Below are positions 9,034 through 19,900 of a stretch of 64,000 nucleotides of DNA, in pieces. Where the stretch lies: the NCBI GenBank assembly GCA_947498455.1, contig CANMKK010000015.1, positions 1 to 64,000 of the forward strand, written 5' to 3'. This DNA comes from an uncultured Aquimarina sp. (GTDB lineage Bacteria > Bacteroidota > Bacteroidia > Flavobacteriales > Flavobacteriaceae). The translations under genes and the position numbers were made by a program. The notes under the pieces are model-generated. The model was not told the origin of the DNA, made no database searches, and saw only the letters and a list, made by a program, of their open reading frames with translations. Within the stretch, counting starts at the first letter, position 1. Each line of letters opens with the position of its first letter.

Positions 9034-11112
9034 ATGGCAGTTTTAAATAAAATCAGACAACGTTCCGTTTTCCTAATTGTGATTATTGCATTAGCACTTT
9101 TCTCTTTCGTGTTGGCGGATTTGATCCGAAATGGAGGAGCGATTTCTCAAAAAGCACAAAATACAATTGCAACCATAAATGGGGAAGATATTGATAGAAC
9201 TGATTTTGCAAGAAAAGTAGAAGCGGCATCAAGAAACTTCGGGCCGAATAGCTCTAGTATTCAGGCAGTGAATTATGTATGGAATCAGGAAGTAAGACAA
9301 ATTGTTTTTGATGATCAGTTTCAGGAAATTGGAGTTAGAGTAGGTGCTGATGAAGTTTCACAATTATTAGAAGAAGCATTAGCGAATAATCCAACTTTTC
9401 AGAATGAAGCAGGTGTCTTTGATAAGGCAAAAATGCAGGAATATGTAGCGAGTATTAAAGAAAATCCTACTGCATATCAGCAATGGAAAGATTACAAAAG
9501 TTCATTAGGTAAGGGAGCTTTAGAGAAAAAATATATGAATATGGTAAAAGCTGGAGTAGGTGTTACGCTTAAAGAAGGTGAATTAGCATATAAAATGGAA
9601 AACGATGCTGTAGATATTAAATATGTGCAGCTTCCTTATTCAGCTATAAAAAATGAAGAAGTAACTGTAGCTGATAGCGAAATTCAGGCCTATATTAGCA
9701 AACATGCAGAGCTATATAAAGCAGAAGCTTCAAGAGATTTTCGATATGTGTTTTTTAAAGAAGAGCCAAGTGAAGCAGATGAAAATGAGTTGAAAAATAG
9801 CATCGCTAAGATTGCTAATGAATTTAAAAGCGCAGAAAATATTGAAGAATTTGTAAATGTAGATCAAAATTCGGCTATTAAATATGATGACCGTTTTAAG
9901 TTCAAAAAGGATTTACCAGTTTCAATTGCGGATACATTATATAATCTACCAGTTGGTGAAGTATATGGACCATATAAAGATGGTCAGTTTATGAAAATTT
10001 CTAAAGTGATTGCTCAGAAGCAACTGCATGATTCTATAAAGGTCAATCACATAATGATTTCTTGGAAAGGTGTACCAAGTGCTGGGGATACAGAGCGAAC
10101 AAAGGAAGGTGCTAAAACTTTGGCAGATAGCCTTCTTGCTGTTGTGAAATCGGATAACTCTAAATTTGCTGATTTGGCGAAAACATATTCTGCTGATACA
10201 TCTACCAAAGATAAAGGTGGGGATTTAGGATATATAAACCCTTCTTCGCAGTGGGTATCTATTTTAAAAGATTACCCAATCGAAAATGAAGAAGGAAGTA
10301 CTGATGTTGTAGAAACTGATTATGGGTATCATGTTGTGTCAATAGAAGAGAAAAAAAATCTACAGAAGACTGTTAAAGTAGCAACGATTGCACAAGAAAT
10401 TGAGGCAAGTGAAAAAACGATAAATGAAATATTTACAGAGACAACTAAATTTCAGATAGCAACAAAAGATGCTGATTTTGAAGAAAAAGCTAAAGAGAAT
10501 GAGTACACTGTTCGTCCTGTGAATAAATTGAGCAAAATGGCGGATAATGTTCCAGGATTAGGATCTCAGAGATCAATTGTACAATGGGCATTTAACGAAG
10601 AGTCTAAAATTGGTGATGTAAAACGTTTTGAAGTAAAGGATGGGTATGCGGTTGTTCAGTTGACTGCTAAGACTGCTAAAGGAGTTCAGAGGGTAGAAGA
10701 TGCTAGTGCTTCTGTTAAGCCAATCTTAATAAAAGAGAAAAAAGCTGCGTTATTAAAAAATAAAGTATCTGGTACTACTCTAGATGAGATTGCCAAAGGA
10801 CAATCGCAGACTGTAAAAACTGCATCAGCATTAAATATGAAAACACCAACCATTAGTGGAGCAGGAACAGAACCTAAGGTCGTAGGAGCAGCTTTTGCAT
10901 TAGAAATTGGAAATATTTCTGAGCCTATTATCGGAAATAACGGTGTATATGTGATTGAGGTAACAAAGAAAACGCCAGCAACTGGATTGGACACATATAT
11001 TAGTTATGCGTCACAAGCAACAACAACACAGGCTAATGCGGTAAACTCTAGAGTGTTTAATGCACTAAAAGAAGCTGCGGAGATAGAAGATAAAAGATCT
11101 AATTTCTACTAG
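9034..11112 (+). CDS. Membrane-anchored peptidyl-prolyl isomerase (PpiD/SurA-like)
   Basis: A 692-residue chaperone/isomerase for proteins crossing the periplasm. The N-terminus is an uncleaved anchor (residues ~12-30, VFLIVIIALALFSFVLADL) followed by a SurA_N-like helical region (~40-200) and a parvulin PPIC domain (~340-435, with NHIMISWKG, then KGGDLGYI and the final TDYGYHVV). The anchored layout resembles PpiD rather than free SurA. It closes the coaX-LptC envelope block and is followed by a strong hairpin terminator. Confidence 0.85.
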   Translation: MAVLNKIRQRSVFLIVIIALALFSFVLADLIRNGGAISQKAQNTIATINGEDIDRTDFARKVEAASRNFGPNSSSIQAVNYVWNQEVRQIVFDDQFQEIGVRVGADEVSQLLEEALANNPTFQNEAGVFDKAKMQEYVASIKENPTAYQQWKDYKSSLGKGALEKKYMNMVKAGVGVTLKEGELAYKMENDAVDIKYVQLPYSAIKNEEVTVADSEIQAYISKHAELYKAEASRDFRYVFFKEEPSEADENELKNSIAKIANEFKSAENIEEFVNVDQNSAIKYDDRFKFKKDLPVSIADTLYNLPVGEVYGPYKDGQFMKISKVIAQKQLHDSIKVNHIMISWKGVPSAGDTERTKEGAKTLADSLLAVVKSDNSKFADLAKTYSADTSTKDKGGDLGYINPSSQWVSILKDYPIENEEGSTDVVETDYGYHVVSIEEKKNLQKTVKVATIAQEIEASEKTINEIFTETTKFQIATKDADFEEKAKENEYTVRPVNKLSKMADNVPGLGSQRSIVQWAFNEESKIGDVKRFEVKDGYAVVQLTAKTAKGVQRVEDASASVKPILIKEKKAALLKNKVSGTTLDEIAKGQSQTVKTASALNMKTPTISGAGTEPKVVGAAFALEIGNISEPIIGNNGVYVIEVTKKTPATGLDTYISYASQATTTQANAVNSRVFNALKEAAEIEDKRSNFY

Positions 11113-11134
11113 TAGTAGAAAATCGAAATAGCAT

Positions 11135-11188
11135 AAAACTAAAAAAACTCCTGAAGAATATTTTTCTTCAGGAGTTTTTTTAGTTTTA
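11135..11188. terminator. Strong bidirectional-type terminator after the isomerase gene
   Basis: A near-perfect hairpin with a stem of over 20 bp (CTCCTGAAGAA pairs with TTCTTCAGGAG, extended by A-rich and T-rich flanks) and a loop of about six bases. It starts 22 bases after the isomerase stop. Confidence 0.85.
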
Positions 11189-11291
11189 TAGGTCTAGCAT
11201 TCGAAAGTTTGATAAAAATTCACAGAAACCTTTTGAATGCCTTTAGAATAAATTTCTGAATTTCAAGAAGCTATCTTTTTTTTCGTCAAGT

Positions 11292-11480
11292 CATACCAAT
11301 TTGATTATAATACGATTTACGCGCATAAAACTTTCACATATAGTTCGTTTCTTTTGCGCTATATCTGCGTTATAAAATTCAGCAATAGCTAAGGGTTATT
11401 CTTTAATTTTATGCTCTAATCTAGCACAAAATAATTCAAACTCCTTGTAAGAATTTCTTATCCATAAATCGTATAAGATC
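11292..11480. repeat. Dispersed small repeat, copy A (MITE-like)
   Basis: Begins with ATACCAATTTGATTATA, the same end as the element at 12823. About 50 bases of its interior (reverse strand: AAAAGAAACGAACTATATG, then GAAAGTTTTATGCG and TAAATCGTATTATAAT) recur at 26856-26905. ATACGATTTA at 11310-11319 is inverted at 11465-11474, and a core AATAGCTAAGG resembles the hairpin core of the 12823 copy. No protein is encoded. The right edge is approximate. Confidence 0.55.
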
Positions 11481-11578
11481 TATTGAGTTTCTAAAGCCTG
11501 AAAGGTATTGACCTTTAGTGTATTGTAAATTGAAATCTGATTTTAATTTACAACACACTAGTGGTGGTTAATATAGAT

Positions 11579-12595
11579 TTAATTTCTAATTTTTTGTTCC
11601 CATTTCCAAGCAGAAGATAAAGCGTCGTCAAGACTACTTTTTGCTTTCCAGCCTAATTCATTATTTGCTTTATCGGTATTGGCATAAGCAGCAGTAATGT
11701 CACCTTCCCTTCTATCTACTATTTTATAATTTAATTTTTGTTCAGAGACTTTTTCAAAAGACTGAATAACTTCTAGAACAGAGCTTCCGGTTCCAGTTCC
11801 AACATTAAAAACCTCATAGTTAGAATTGTTAGCTCCTTTTATAAGTCGTTGAAGCGCGACAACATGAGCTTTAGCAAGATCCACTACATGAATGTAGTCA
11901 CGTATACAAGTTCCATCATTTGTAGGGTAATCATCACCAAAAACAGATAATTGCTCTCTAAGCCCTGCGGCAGTTTGAGTAATAAAAGGTACCAAGTTTT
12001 GGGGTACACCTATCGGCAGCTCTCCAATTTCTGCAGATGGATGTGCTCCAATTGGGTTAAAGTAACGAAGCGCAATGGCATTTAGATTCGACTGTACCTT
12101 GCAAGTGTCTTTAATGATTTCTTCTCCAATTTGTTTGGTGTTTCCGTAAGGAGATTCGGCTATTTTTACAGGAGCATTTTCTGTTATAGGTAATTCGTCC
12201 GCTTGTCCATATACAGTACAAGAAGAACTAAAAATAAAACTGGTTTTATTTTTTTTCTGTAATTCCTGAAGTATATATACAAGTACTCCAATATTGTTTT
12301 CATAATATAATAAAGGTTTTTCTACACTTTCTCCAACTGCTTTTGAAGCTGCAAAATGAATGACACCTTCTATATCGTGATGGCGCTTAAAAAAATCTTG
12401 TACTTTATCTTTTTCTCTTAAGTCAAACTCTTCAAAGATGGGCTCCTTACCAGTTATAGAAGTGATTCCTTTTATTACACCTGGAGACGAATTAGAGCAA
12501 TTGTCAATTATTATAACATTATACCCTTCATTTTGCAATTCTACAACGGTATGAGATCCTATAAAGCCCAATCCGCCAGTTACCAATATTTTCAT
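11579..12595 (-). CDS. galE: UDP-glucose 4-epimerase
   Basis: Interconverts UDP-galactose and UDP-glucose in the Leloir pathway. The 338-residue length equals the classic GalE. Seen: NAD-binding GGLGFIG at 7-13, the DNCSNSSP sequence after beta-2, FAASKAVGES at 81-90, catalytic Ser in the SSSCTVYG stretch (~123-130), and the Tyr150-x3-Lys154 pair. It is transcribed away from galK-galT, with a repeat element in the gap. A TAAATTTG box at 12648-12655 on the minus strand may be its promoter. Confidence 0.95.
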   Translation of the reverse strand: MKILVTGGLGFIGSHTVVELQNEGYNVIIIDNCSNSSPGVIKGITSITGKEPIFEEFDLREKDKVQDFFKRHHDIEGVIHFAASKAVGESVEKPLLYYENNIGVLVYILQELQKKNKTSFIFSSSCTVYGQADELPITENAPVKIAESPYGNTKQIGEEIIKDTCKVQSNLNAIALRYFNPIGAHPSAEIGELPIGVPQNLVPFITQTAAGLREQLSVFGDDYPTNDGTCIRDYIHVVDLAKAHVVALQRLIKGANNSNYEVFNVGTGTGSSVLEVIQSFEKVSEQKLNYKIVDRREGDITAAYANTDKANNELGWKAKSSLDDALSSAWKWEQKIRN

Positions 12596-12647
12596 TTTTT
12601 TGTTTTCAAAAGATTTATGTAAATACTACGTGTTCAAAATAGCATAA

Positions 12648-12655
12648 CAAATTTA
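12648..12655 (-). promoter_or_regulatory. Possible -7 box for galE
   Basis: Minus strand TAAATTTG matches TAnnTTTG about 52 bases upstream of the galE ATG. No TTG -33 element is found at 17-23 bases, so support is limited. Confidence 0.35.
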
Positions 12656-12822
12656 TGGAATTGATAATGAACAGAAAAGTTATTATAAAAAGACATTAGT
12701 CTTTTTATAATTGGATTGTTAGAGGAAGTACGTTTAGATAAAATTCATACGGGTATGGACTTAAATTTAAGTGCGATCATTTTTTATACTTAAATAATGC
12801 TACTACATTTGAATAATCAAAT

Positions 12823-12987
12823 TATACCAATTTGATTATAAAACATATCAGATAAAACGAAGTTGCTTTTTTGATGTATGCCACTATGATTATTTTTCAT
12901 AGCCTTAGCTATGGCAAATATGATTAAGAAGATAAAACGAAAAATAAACAAGTTTTGACGAGAAGTAGTATGATTAAATTGGTATTA
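12823..12987. repeat. Dispersed small repeat, copy B (MITE-like, galE-galK gap)
   Basis: About 165 bases bounded by imperfect terminal inverted repeats: TATACCAATTTGATTATA on the left and TATGATTAAATTGGTATTA on the right (about 15 of 18 positions pair). A central palindrome CATAGCCTTAGCTATG lies at 12898-12913, and GATAAAACGA occurs twice. No coding sequence. The right end stops about 30 bases before the likely galK start, so the element forms the upstream region of galK. Confidence 0.6.
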
Positions 12988-13018
12988 CGTGCTTGAGAAT
13001 TATTTTAGTGGACAAATA

Positions 13019-14164
13019 ATGAGTGATGTAACTGAAAATTTTTTACAAGATTTTAAACCAGAATTAATAATAAACTCTCCAGGGAGAATCAATTTTATAG
13101 GTGAGCATACGGACTACAATAGTGGGTTCGTAATGCCTACTGCAATAGATAAAAAGATAGTTTTTTCTTTTCAGAAAAATGTGTCGGATAGAAATTGTAC
13201 TATATATAGTCAATCTAATGGTAAAACACTGTATTTAGATTTGTCTAACCTAAAGCCAAGTGAAGAAGAGTGGGAAAACTATATATTAGGTGTACTATAT
13301 GAAATTGGAAAAATTACAGATGGAGTAAAAGGTTTTGACTGTATAATAACAAGCAATTTACCTGTTGGTGCTGGGATTAGCTCTTCAGCCGCGTTAGAAT
13401 GTGGATTAGCATATGGATTAAATGAACTTTTTAGTCTTGGATTGTCTAAGATGACACTAGTTGAGCTTTCTCAATCGGCAGAACACACTTATGTAGGGAC
13501 AAAATGTGGTATTATGGATCAATATGCATCCGTAATGAGTAAAGAAAACAAAGTTATTCTATTAGATTGTAAGTCTTTGAAAAACAAGTTTATAGATGCT
13601 AGCTTTGATCCGTACAAGATTTTACTATTAAATACGAATGTGTCTCATAATCTTGCATCCAGTGAATATAATACGCGTAGAGAAGAATGTGAGGCAATTG
13701 TTAAAATTGTTTCAAGAAACTACGATGTAGATTCTCTTAGGGATATTACTAAAGATATGTTGGATCAACATAAAATGGATCTTTCGAATATACTGTATAA
13801 ACGAGGAACTTATATCATCGAAGAAAATCAAAGAGTGCTTCTTGCATCGGAGTTTTTGCATAATGGTAATCTTTTAGGTTTTGGAGAATTAATGTATAAA
13901 TCACATAGAGGATTGCAGCATCTGTATGAAGTGAGCTGTTCTGAATTGGATTTTTTGGTTGACTTTTCTGAAAAGTATGATCAGATTATTGGCGCTAGGA
14001 TGATGGGAGGTGGTTTTGGAGGTTGCACCATTAATCTTATTCATTCTGATGCTATAGAGGATTATGTGATTAAAGTAAGAGGAGCATATAAAGAACAATT
14101 TAATATCGAGTTGACCTCATTTATAACAGTTCCTAGCCATGGAACTTCAATACAATCCTACTAA
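13019..14164 (+). CDS. galK: Galactokinase
   Basis: Phosphorylates galactose to galactose-1-phosphate (GHMP kinase family). From ATG at 13019 the protein has 381 residues, as in E. coli GalK; a longer frame from GTG at 12989 would begin inside the repeat end and is less likely. Seen: substrate motif GRINFIGEHTDYN at 22-34, ATP-binding LPVGAGISSSAAL at 114-126 and C-terminal GGGFGG motif (MMGGGFGGC, near 340). Its TAA overlaps the galT ATG by one base, so the two are co-transcribed. Confidence 0.93.
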   Translation: MSDVTENFLQDFKPELIINSPGRINFIGEHTDYNSGFVMPTAIDKKIVFSFQKNVSDRNCTIYSQSNGKTLYLDLSNLKPSEEEWENYILGVLYEIGKITDGVKGFDCIITSNLPVGAGISSSAALECGLAYGLNELFSLGLSKMTLVELSQSAEHTYVGTKCGIMDQYASVMSKENKVILLDCKSLKNKFIDASFDPYKILLLNTNVSHNLASSEYNTRREECEAIVKIVSRNYDVDSLRDITKDMLDQHKMDLSNILYKRGTYIIEENQRVLLASEFLHNGNLLGFGELMYKSHRGLQHLYEVSCSELDFLVDFSEKYDQIIGARMMGGGFGGCTINLIHSDAIEDYVIKVRGAYKEQFNIELTSFITVPSHGTSIQSY

Positions 14165-15201
14165 TGCAAAACTTTAATGATAACCCACATAAGAGATTTA
14201 ATATCCTTACTGGCGAATGGGTTCTGGTTTCGCCACATAGAACAAAAAGACCTTGGCAAGGAAAAAATGAAACTTCTTCGGGTTTTTCTAATATCTCTTA
14301 TGATAAGAATTGCTATTTGTGTCCTGGGAATAATAGAGCAAGTGGAGAAGTAAATCCACAGTATGATAAACCTTTTGCGTTTACAAATGATTTCTCTGCT
14401 TTACTGCAAGATGTGCCCGAAACTAAATTTAGAGATGGTTTGCTAAAGGCCAACTCCGAAACAGGTATTTGTAGAGTTATCTGTTTTTCTTCTGATCATT
14501 CAATGACATTACCAGTTATGGAAATTGATGAAATCACTGAGATAATAAAATTATGGAAAGAAGAATTTATGTTTTTGGGAAGTAAAGAAGATATAAATTA
14601 TATACAGATTTTTGAAAATAAGGGTAGTATAATGGGATGCAGTAATCCACACCCTCATGGACAAATTTGGGCTCAATATTCAATTCCAGAAGAGATCAAG
14701 AAAAAAACTAAACATCAAAAAGAGTATTGGGATTTACATAGAAAATCATTATTAACTTCATATTTAGAACAAGAGTTAGAGTTAAGAGAAAGAATTATTT
14801 TTGAGGATAGTAACTTTGTTGTTTTGGTGCCATATTGGGCTGTATGGCCTTATGAAACAATGATTATTCCCAAAAGAAAAGTGACAAGTATTGATCGGTT
14901 AACTGATAATGAAATTAGAAGTTTTGCAAATTGTATAAAAATATTGACTATAAAATATGATAATATTTTTAAGACCTCATTTCCATACTCAGCAGGTATT
15001 CATCAAGCTCCTTCAAATGGCGAAACAAATGAAGAATGGCATATGCACATGTCTTTTTATCCGCCATTACTGAGATCTTCTGTAGTAAAGAAATTTATGG
15101 TGGGATATGAAATGTTTGCTACACCACAAAGAGATATAACTGCAGAACAGGCTGCGCAAACTATTCGCGAACAAAGCAATATACATTACACATTACTTTA
15201 A
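14164..15201 (+). CDS. galT: Galactose-1-phosphate uridylyltransferase
   Basis: Exchanges UMP between UDP-glucose and galactose-1-phosphate, completing the Leloir pathway with GalK and GalE. 345 residues, normal length. Seen: zinc-ligand-like CYLC at 50-53, and the active-site HPHGQ at 163-167, in which the second His (165) carries the uridylyl group. A second conserved His motif, EEWHMHMSFYPP, lies in the C-terminal domain. It overlaps galK by one base and ends 17 bases from the convergent GAF gene. Confidence 0.94.
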   Translation: MQNFNDNPHKRFNILTGEWVLVSPHRTKRPWQGKNETSSGFSNISYDKNCYLCPGNNRASGEVNPQYDKPFAFTNDFSALLQDVPETKFRDGLLKANSETGICRVICFSSDHSMTLPVMEIDEITEIIKLWKEEFMFLGSKEDINYIQIFENKGSIMGCSNPHPHGQIWAQYSIPEEIKKKTKHQKEYWDLHRKSLLTSYLEQELELRERIIFEDSNFVVLVPYWAVWPYETMIIPKRKVTSIDRLTDNEIRSFANCIKILTIKYDNIFKTSFPYSAGIHQAPSNGETNEEWHMHMSFYPPLLRSSVVKKFMVGYEMFATPQRDITAEQAAQTIREQSNIHYTLL

Positions 15202-15218
15202 GTAATGACTAGTAAGTG

Positions 15219-15713
15219 CTATAGAATTTTCGCAACTTCTTGATTTATAAATTCTAAAAACCTTTCGTCTTTTTCTGTAAAAGCATTAAGAGTTTCAGAA
15301 TCAATATCAATTTGCCCGATATTTTCTTCATTCTTGAACAAAGGAACCACAATTTCAGATTTAACAGTAAGGCTACAAGCGATGTAGTTGTTTTGAGTTT
15401 GGACATCAGGTACTATAAAATTCTCATTAGAGACTGCGACTTGCCCACAGATACCTTTTCCAAAAGGTATAATAGTATGATCAGTTTCTTCTCCAACATA
15501 AGTCCTTAGCTTTAATTCTTCCTTATCCCCATTTTTAAAATAGAAACCAACCCAATCATAGTAGCTTATATTATCTTTTAGTAATTGGCAAATTGCGTGT
15601 AATCTTTCGTCTATTGATACGTTTTTCTCTTTAAGTATATCAATAACTTTTGGTTTTAATCCCTCAAATAACATCCCTAACAAATTTTTGCCAAAAGTAT
15701 CTAAAATTTTCAT
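15219..15713 (-). CDS. GAF-domain protein, free-methionine-sulfoxide-reductase-like
   Basis: A single 164-residue GAF domain. The layout (YDWVGFYF near the start, then PFGKGICGQVAVSN, NNYIACSLTVKSEIVVPL and IDIDSETLNAFTE) is that of the YebR/fRMsr family, which reduces free methionine-R-sulfoxide. Two Cys positions of that family are kept (GICG and IACS); the earlier third Cys of the E. coli enzyme appears to be absent. Activity is therefore uncertain, and it may only bind ligand. Cytoplasmic; convergent with galT. Confidence 0.7.
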   Translation of the reverse strand: MKILDTFGKNLLGMLFEGLKPKVIDILKEKNVSIDERLHAICQLLKDNISYYDWVGFYFKNGDKEELKLRTYVGEETDHTIIPFGKGICGQVAVSNENFIVPDVQTQNNYIACSLTVKSEIVVPLFKNEENIGQIDIDSETLNAFTEKDERFLEFINQEVAKIL

Positions 15714-16396
15714 AAAGCCTCATTCCTTTTTATCGTATAGTTTTGTTAATAGATACTAATAAAAAGTGAAAATTACTTTGTCAAAGAGCGATAACTTTTT
15801 TTTCGGTTAGAAACCGAGGTTATATAAATTATAGAGTAAACAAAATTAGAGATAGGATATAAATAAAAGATGGAACCCTTAGCTAATACCATTTTCCAAA
15901 TGAAATTACCGACTAAAATTGTTTCTTTTTTTTTAGATGTTTTCAAAATAAAATGCATCGATAGTACTACTTCGACTTAGCTCAGCATAAGTCCTATCCC
16001 TGTATTTTCTTTTTCACCTGAATCAAAAAAAAATCAATTCGGGTTATTATAATTTCATAGAAAATAGACATAATAACTATGCAATTCAACTTTGAAAATT
16101 TAGTAATCTAATAAGCTGATTTTCATGGCTATGCGTTACATGTTTTTAAGCTTATGAGTAAGATTGAGCAGAATAAGAGACTTAACTCGGTTGGTGTTAA
16201 AAATAAGTTAACTGGGAAGATGAGTATTTTGAGTGGTTTTTTTTTAAATGATAAAGGGTTTATTTGATGTAATATGAAGTGCTGAAAACAAATTGAGCTT
16301 GACATAAAAATGAAAGTATAATAAAAAAATATTCAAAAAAAATAACATTTATAAAGGTTTTAAGAGCTATAAATCGAAGAGAATGCAAATATTATG
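15714..16396. other. Intergenic region, 680 bases, no supported gene
   Basis: A+T-rich with many A and T runs. At 15970-15988 is a degenerate version of the flavobacterial REP-like core (TTCGACTTAGCTCAGC versus TTCGACTACGCTCA). A 37-codon frame at 16154-16267 has a start but no recognisable family and is probably chance or a gene remnant. The right end holds the promoter region of the copper locus. Confidence 0.5.
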
Positions 16397-16404
16397 TATT
16401 TTTG
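16397..16404 (+). promoter_or_regulatory. -7 box of the copper efflux locus
   Basis: TATTTTTG matches TAnnTTTG and ends 7 bases before the ATG at 16412. This places transcription start near or after an upstream in-frame ATG at 16394 and favours 16412 as the true start. Confidence 0.5.
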
Positions 16405-16411
16405 TATACGA

Positions 16412-16831
16412 ATGATCAAAAGCTTTTACAAAATAACATCAGTGACTTTGGCTTGCCTAGTTTTGTTTTCTACACTCTCATTTACAGTAGAAAAGCATTA
16501 CTGTGGTAGGTTCTTGGTGGATACGGCTATCTTTTCTAAAGCCAAAGACTGTGGGATGAGTGTTATAAATCATTCGAATGATACAGGAAAAGAAGAGATG
16601 AAGAAAATGTCTTGTTGTAAAGATGAGATTACAATATATGAAGGGCAGAATGAGTTAAAAATGTCTTTTGATCAGATTGATTTCGATACGCAGATTTTTA
16701 TTTCTTCTTTTTTATATTCATACATTGACCTTTTTTCAGCTTCGGAAAAAGAAAGTGTTTTTTTTAAAGAATATTCTCCTCCAGAATTAGTTTATGATAT
16801 CCTGGTATTACAGGAAACTTTTTTAATTTGA
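16412..16831 (+). CDS. HYC_CC_PP family protein
   Basis: A 139-residue exported protein with an N-terminal hydrophobic segment (ITSVTLACLVLFSTLSFTV). It carries the three family signatures: His-Tyr-Cys (EKHYCG), Cys-Cys (MSCCKDE) and Pro-Pro (YSPPELVYD). The family is small, Bacteroidota-typical and found with metal efflux genes; the paired Cys and His suggest metal binding. A start at 16394 is possible, but the promoter box favours 16412. It precedes cusA by 113 bases and is likely the first gene of the locus. Confidence 0.8.
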   Translation: MIKSFYKITSVTLACLVLFSTLSFTVEKHYCGRFLVDTAIFSKAKDCGMSVINHSNDTGKEEMKKMSCCKDEITIYEGQNELKMSFDQIDFDTQIFISSFLYSYIDLFSASEKESVFFKEYSPPELVYDILVLQETFLI

Positions 16832-16944
16832 TTTAGTTTTTATTGGTTTAAGAGATGGTATTTATTCATATCTCTTATAAAATCCTGGTTATTCACTTTT
16901 ATTAGTCGATATGGCATTTTTCAATAATTAATTAAGTTAAGAGT

Positions 16945-19900
16945 ATGCTCAATAAAAGCATTAAATTTTTAATAGAAAATAAACTAATATCCGTTCTTCT
17001 ACTACTTTTATTCGTTGGTTGGGGAATGAGTAATGCTCCATTTAAGTGGGATATAGGTTTTCTACCTAATAATTCAGTAGCAGTTGATGCTATACCAGAT
17101 ATTGGTGAGAACCAACAAATTGTTTTTACGAAATGGTCAGGGAGATCACCAAAAGATGTTGAAGATCAGATAACTTATCCGTTAACAACTTCATTGTTAG
17201 GTATTTCAGGTGTCAAAACAGTGAGAAGTTCTTCGATGTTTGGGTTTTCCAGTATCTATATTATTTTCGAAGAAGGTATTGATTTTTATTGGAGCCGTAG
17301 TCGAATATTGGAAAAACTAAATTCCTTACCAGTCAATTTATTACCAGAAGACGTATATCCGTCGTTAGGACCTGATGCCACTGGATTGGGGCAGATTTTT
17401 TGGTACACAATCGAAGGTCGTGACGAAAATGGAAAAGTAACTGGAGGATGGGATCTACACGAATTGAGGAGTATTCAGGATTATTATATTAAACAGGGAT
17501 TATCCTCTGCAAGAGGAGTTTCAGAAGTAGCTTCTATTGGAGGATATATACAAGAATATCAGATTGATGTAGATCCAGAATTAATGAGGCAGTATAATAT
17601 TGGATTAAAGCAAGTTGTAAAAGCTGTAAAAGAAAGTAATAAGGATATAGGTGCCCAAACTATAGAAATCAATCAGATAGAGTATCTGGTTCGTGGTTTG
17701 GGGTATATTACATCCATTTCTGATATAGAGAATGCTGTAATTACCTCAGAAGAATATACTTCTATTCGGATAAAGGATATTGCCAAGGTGATGCTAGGTC
17801 CACAGGCTAGAAGAGGAATATTGGATAAAGAAGGAGCAGAAGTAGTAGGCGGAGTTGTTGTGGCAAGATACGGGGCGAATCCGATGGATGTTATAACAAA
17901 TGTAAAAGATAAGATACAGGAGTTAAGTTCAGGATTACCGGCAAAAACACTAAAAGATGGTCGTATCTCTCAGTTAACCATTGTTCCGTTTTATGATAGA
18001 ACAGAACTAATCCATGAAACGTTGAATACGCTTAATGAAGCGTTAAATCTGGAGATATTAATCACAATTCTGGTGATTAGTATTATGGTTTTTAATTTTC
18101 GAGCATCAATTTTGATCTCAGGATTGCTACCTGTGGCCGTTTTAATGGTGTTTATAGCTATGAAGGCTTTTGGAGTTGGGGCTAATATTGTAGCATTATC
18201 AGGGATTGCAATTGCGATTGGAACCATGGTAGATGTTGGAGTAATACTTTCGGAAAATATCATCCGGCATATGGATACTGATAAAAATGATTTGCCAATA
18301 AATTCAATTGTTTATAATGCCACTACTGAGGTTTCGGGAGCTATAATAACCGCGGTGCTTACTACCATAATTAGTTTTATTCCTGTTTTTACAATGATAG
18401 GCGCAGAGGGGAAACTTTTTCGGCCATTAGCATTTACCAAAACGATGGCGCTTATAGCTTCTGTTATTATAGCATTATTTTTAATTCCGCCTTTTGCAGC
18501 ATATATTTTTAGAAAGCGAAATATAAAAAAAGTACTGTGTATAATAATCAGTGCCTTTTTAATAGGTGTAGGAGCGATAGCTATTTTTTATGGATATTGG
18601 TTAGGAATAGTTAGTATTATTTTTGGCATAATTAAAATTTTACAAAAGAGCCAAAAGCTTTCAGAGAATAAAGGAAATCTTATTAATAACATCATTTTGG
18701 CATTAACTATTGTAGTTCTATTAGCTGAATATTGGAGGCCTTTGGGAGTAGATAAAAATATAGTTGGGAATTTAATTTTCGTGAGTTGTATGTGTTTTGG
18801 GTTACTGGGGGTTTTCTATATATTCAGAATATATTATAGTACAATGTTAAATTGGGCACTATCTAATAAAGTGCTATTTCTTTCTATTCCAATGGTAATT
18901 GTTATTTGTGGAATTTGGATTATGAAAAATACAGGCAAAGAATTTATGCCTTCTCTAAATGAAGGTTCTTTTCTCTTAATGCCTACCTCACTGCCTCATG
19001 CAGGTATAGAAGAGAATAAAAGAGTCCTGAAACAATTAGATATGGCTGTAGCCACTATTCCTGAAGTAGAAACTGTCGTTGGTAAGGCCGGAAGAGTAGA
19101 ATCTGCTTTAGATCCCGCTCCCTTATCTATGTATGAAAATATAATACGATATAAACCAGAGTATGTAGAAAGTAAAGAAGGAAAACGAATACGGTTTAAA
19201 GTAAATAAAAATGGATTTTATGAATTAAAAGATGGAAGTTTCGTTAGGAATCCAAATCTTGACATAGAAGAAGGTACTAGTATAGAAAATTTAAAAAAGT
19301 TTCCAGTTGATGAAGATGAATTGATTCTTGATGAAGATGGTGAATACTATAGAAATTGGAGACCGATGATTAACTCTGCAGATGATATCTGGAAAGAAAT
19401 AGAAAGGGTAACCAAACTACCGGGAATAACATCTGCGCCAAAGCTCCAGCCCATTGAAACAAGATTGATAATGTTGCAAACAGGGATGCGAGCACCAATG
19501 GGAGTTAAAGTAAAAGGACAAAATTTACAAGATATTGAGGCTTTTGGTATTCAGTTAGAAAGTATTCTAAAACAAGCTGAAGGAGTTAAAACAGAAGCGG
19601 TTTTTGCCGATAGAATAGTTGGTAAGCCATATATGTTAATTGATATAGATAGAGATCGAATAGCACGGTATGGTGTTTCTGTAGAACAAGTGCAAGAAGT
19701 ACTGCAAGTTGCAATGGGAGGTGTAATGCTTACGCAAACGATAGAAGGAAGAGAGCGTTATGGAGTAAGGGTACGATATCCACGAGAGTTGAGAACACAT
19801 CCAGATGATATTAAAAATATTTATATTCCTGTTGCGCAAGGTGACCCAATTCCTCTTAGTGAATTGGTGTCAATTGAGTATAAACAAGGCCCACAAGTAA

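Noticed and set aside
15773..15958. 61-codon minus frame upstream of the GAF gene
   Set aside because: A+T-rich, no homology that I recognise, no promoter or neighbour context.
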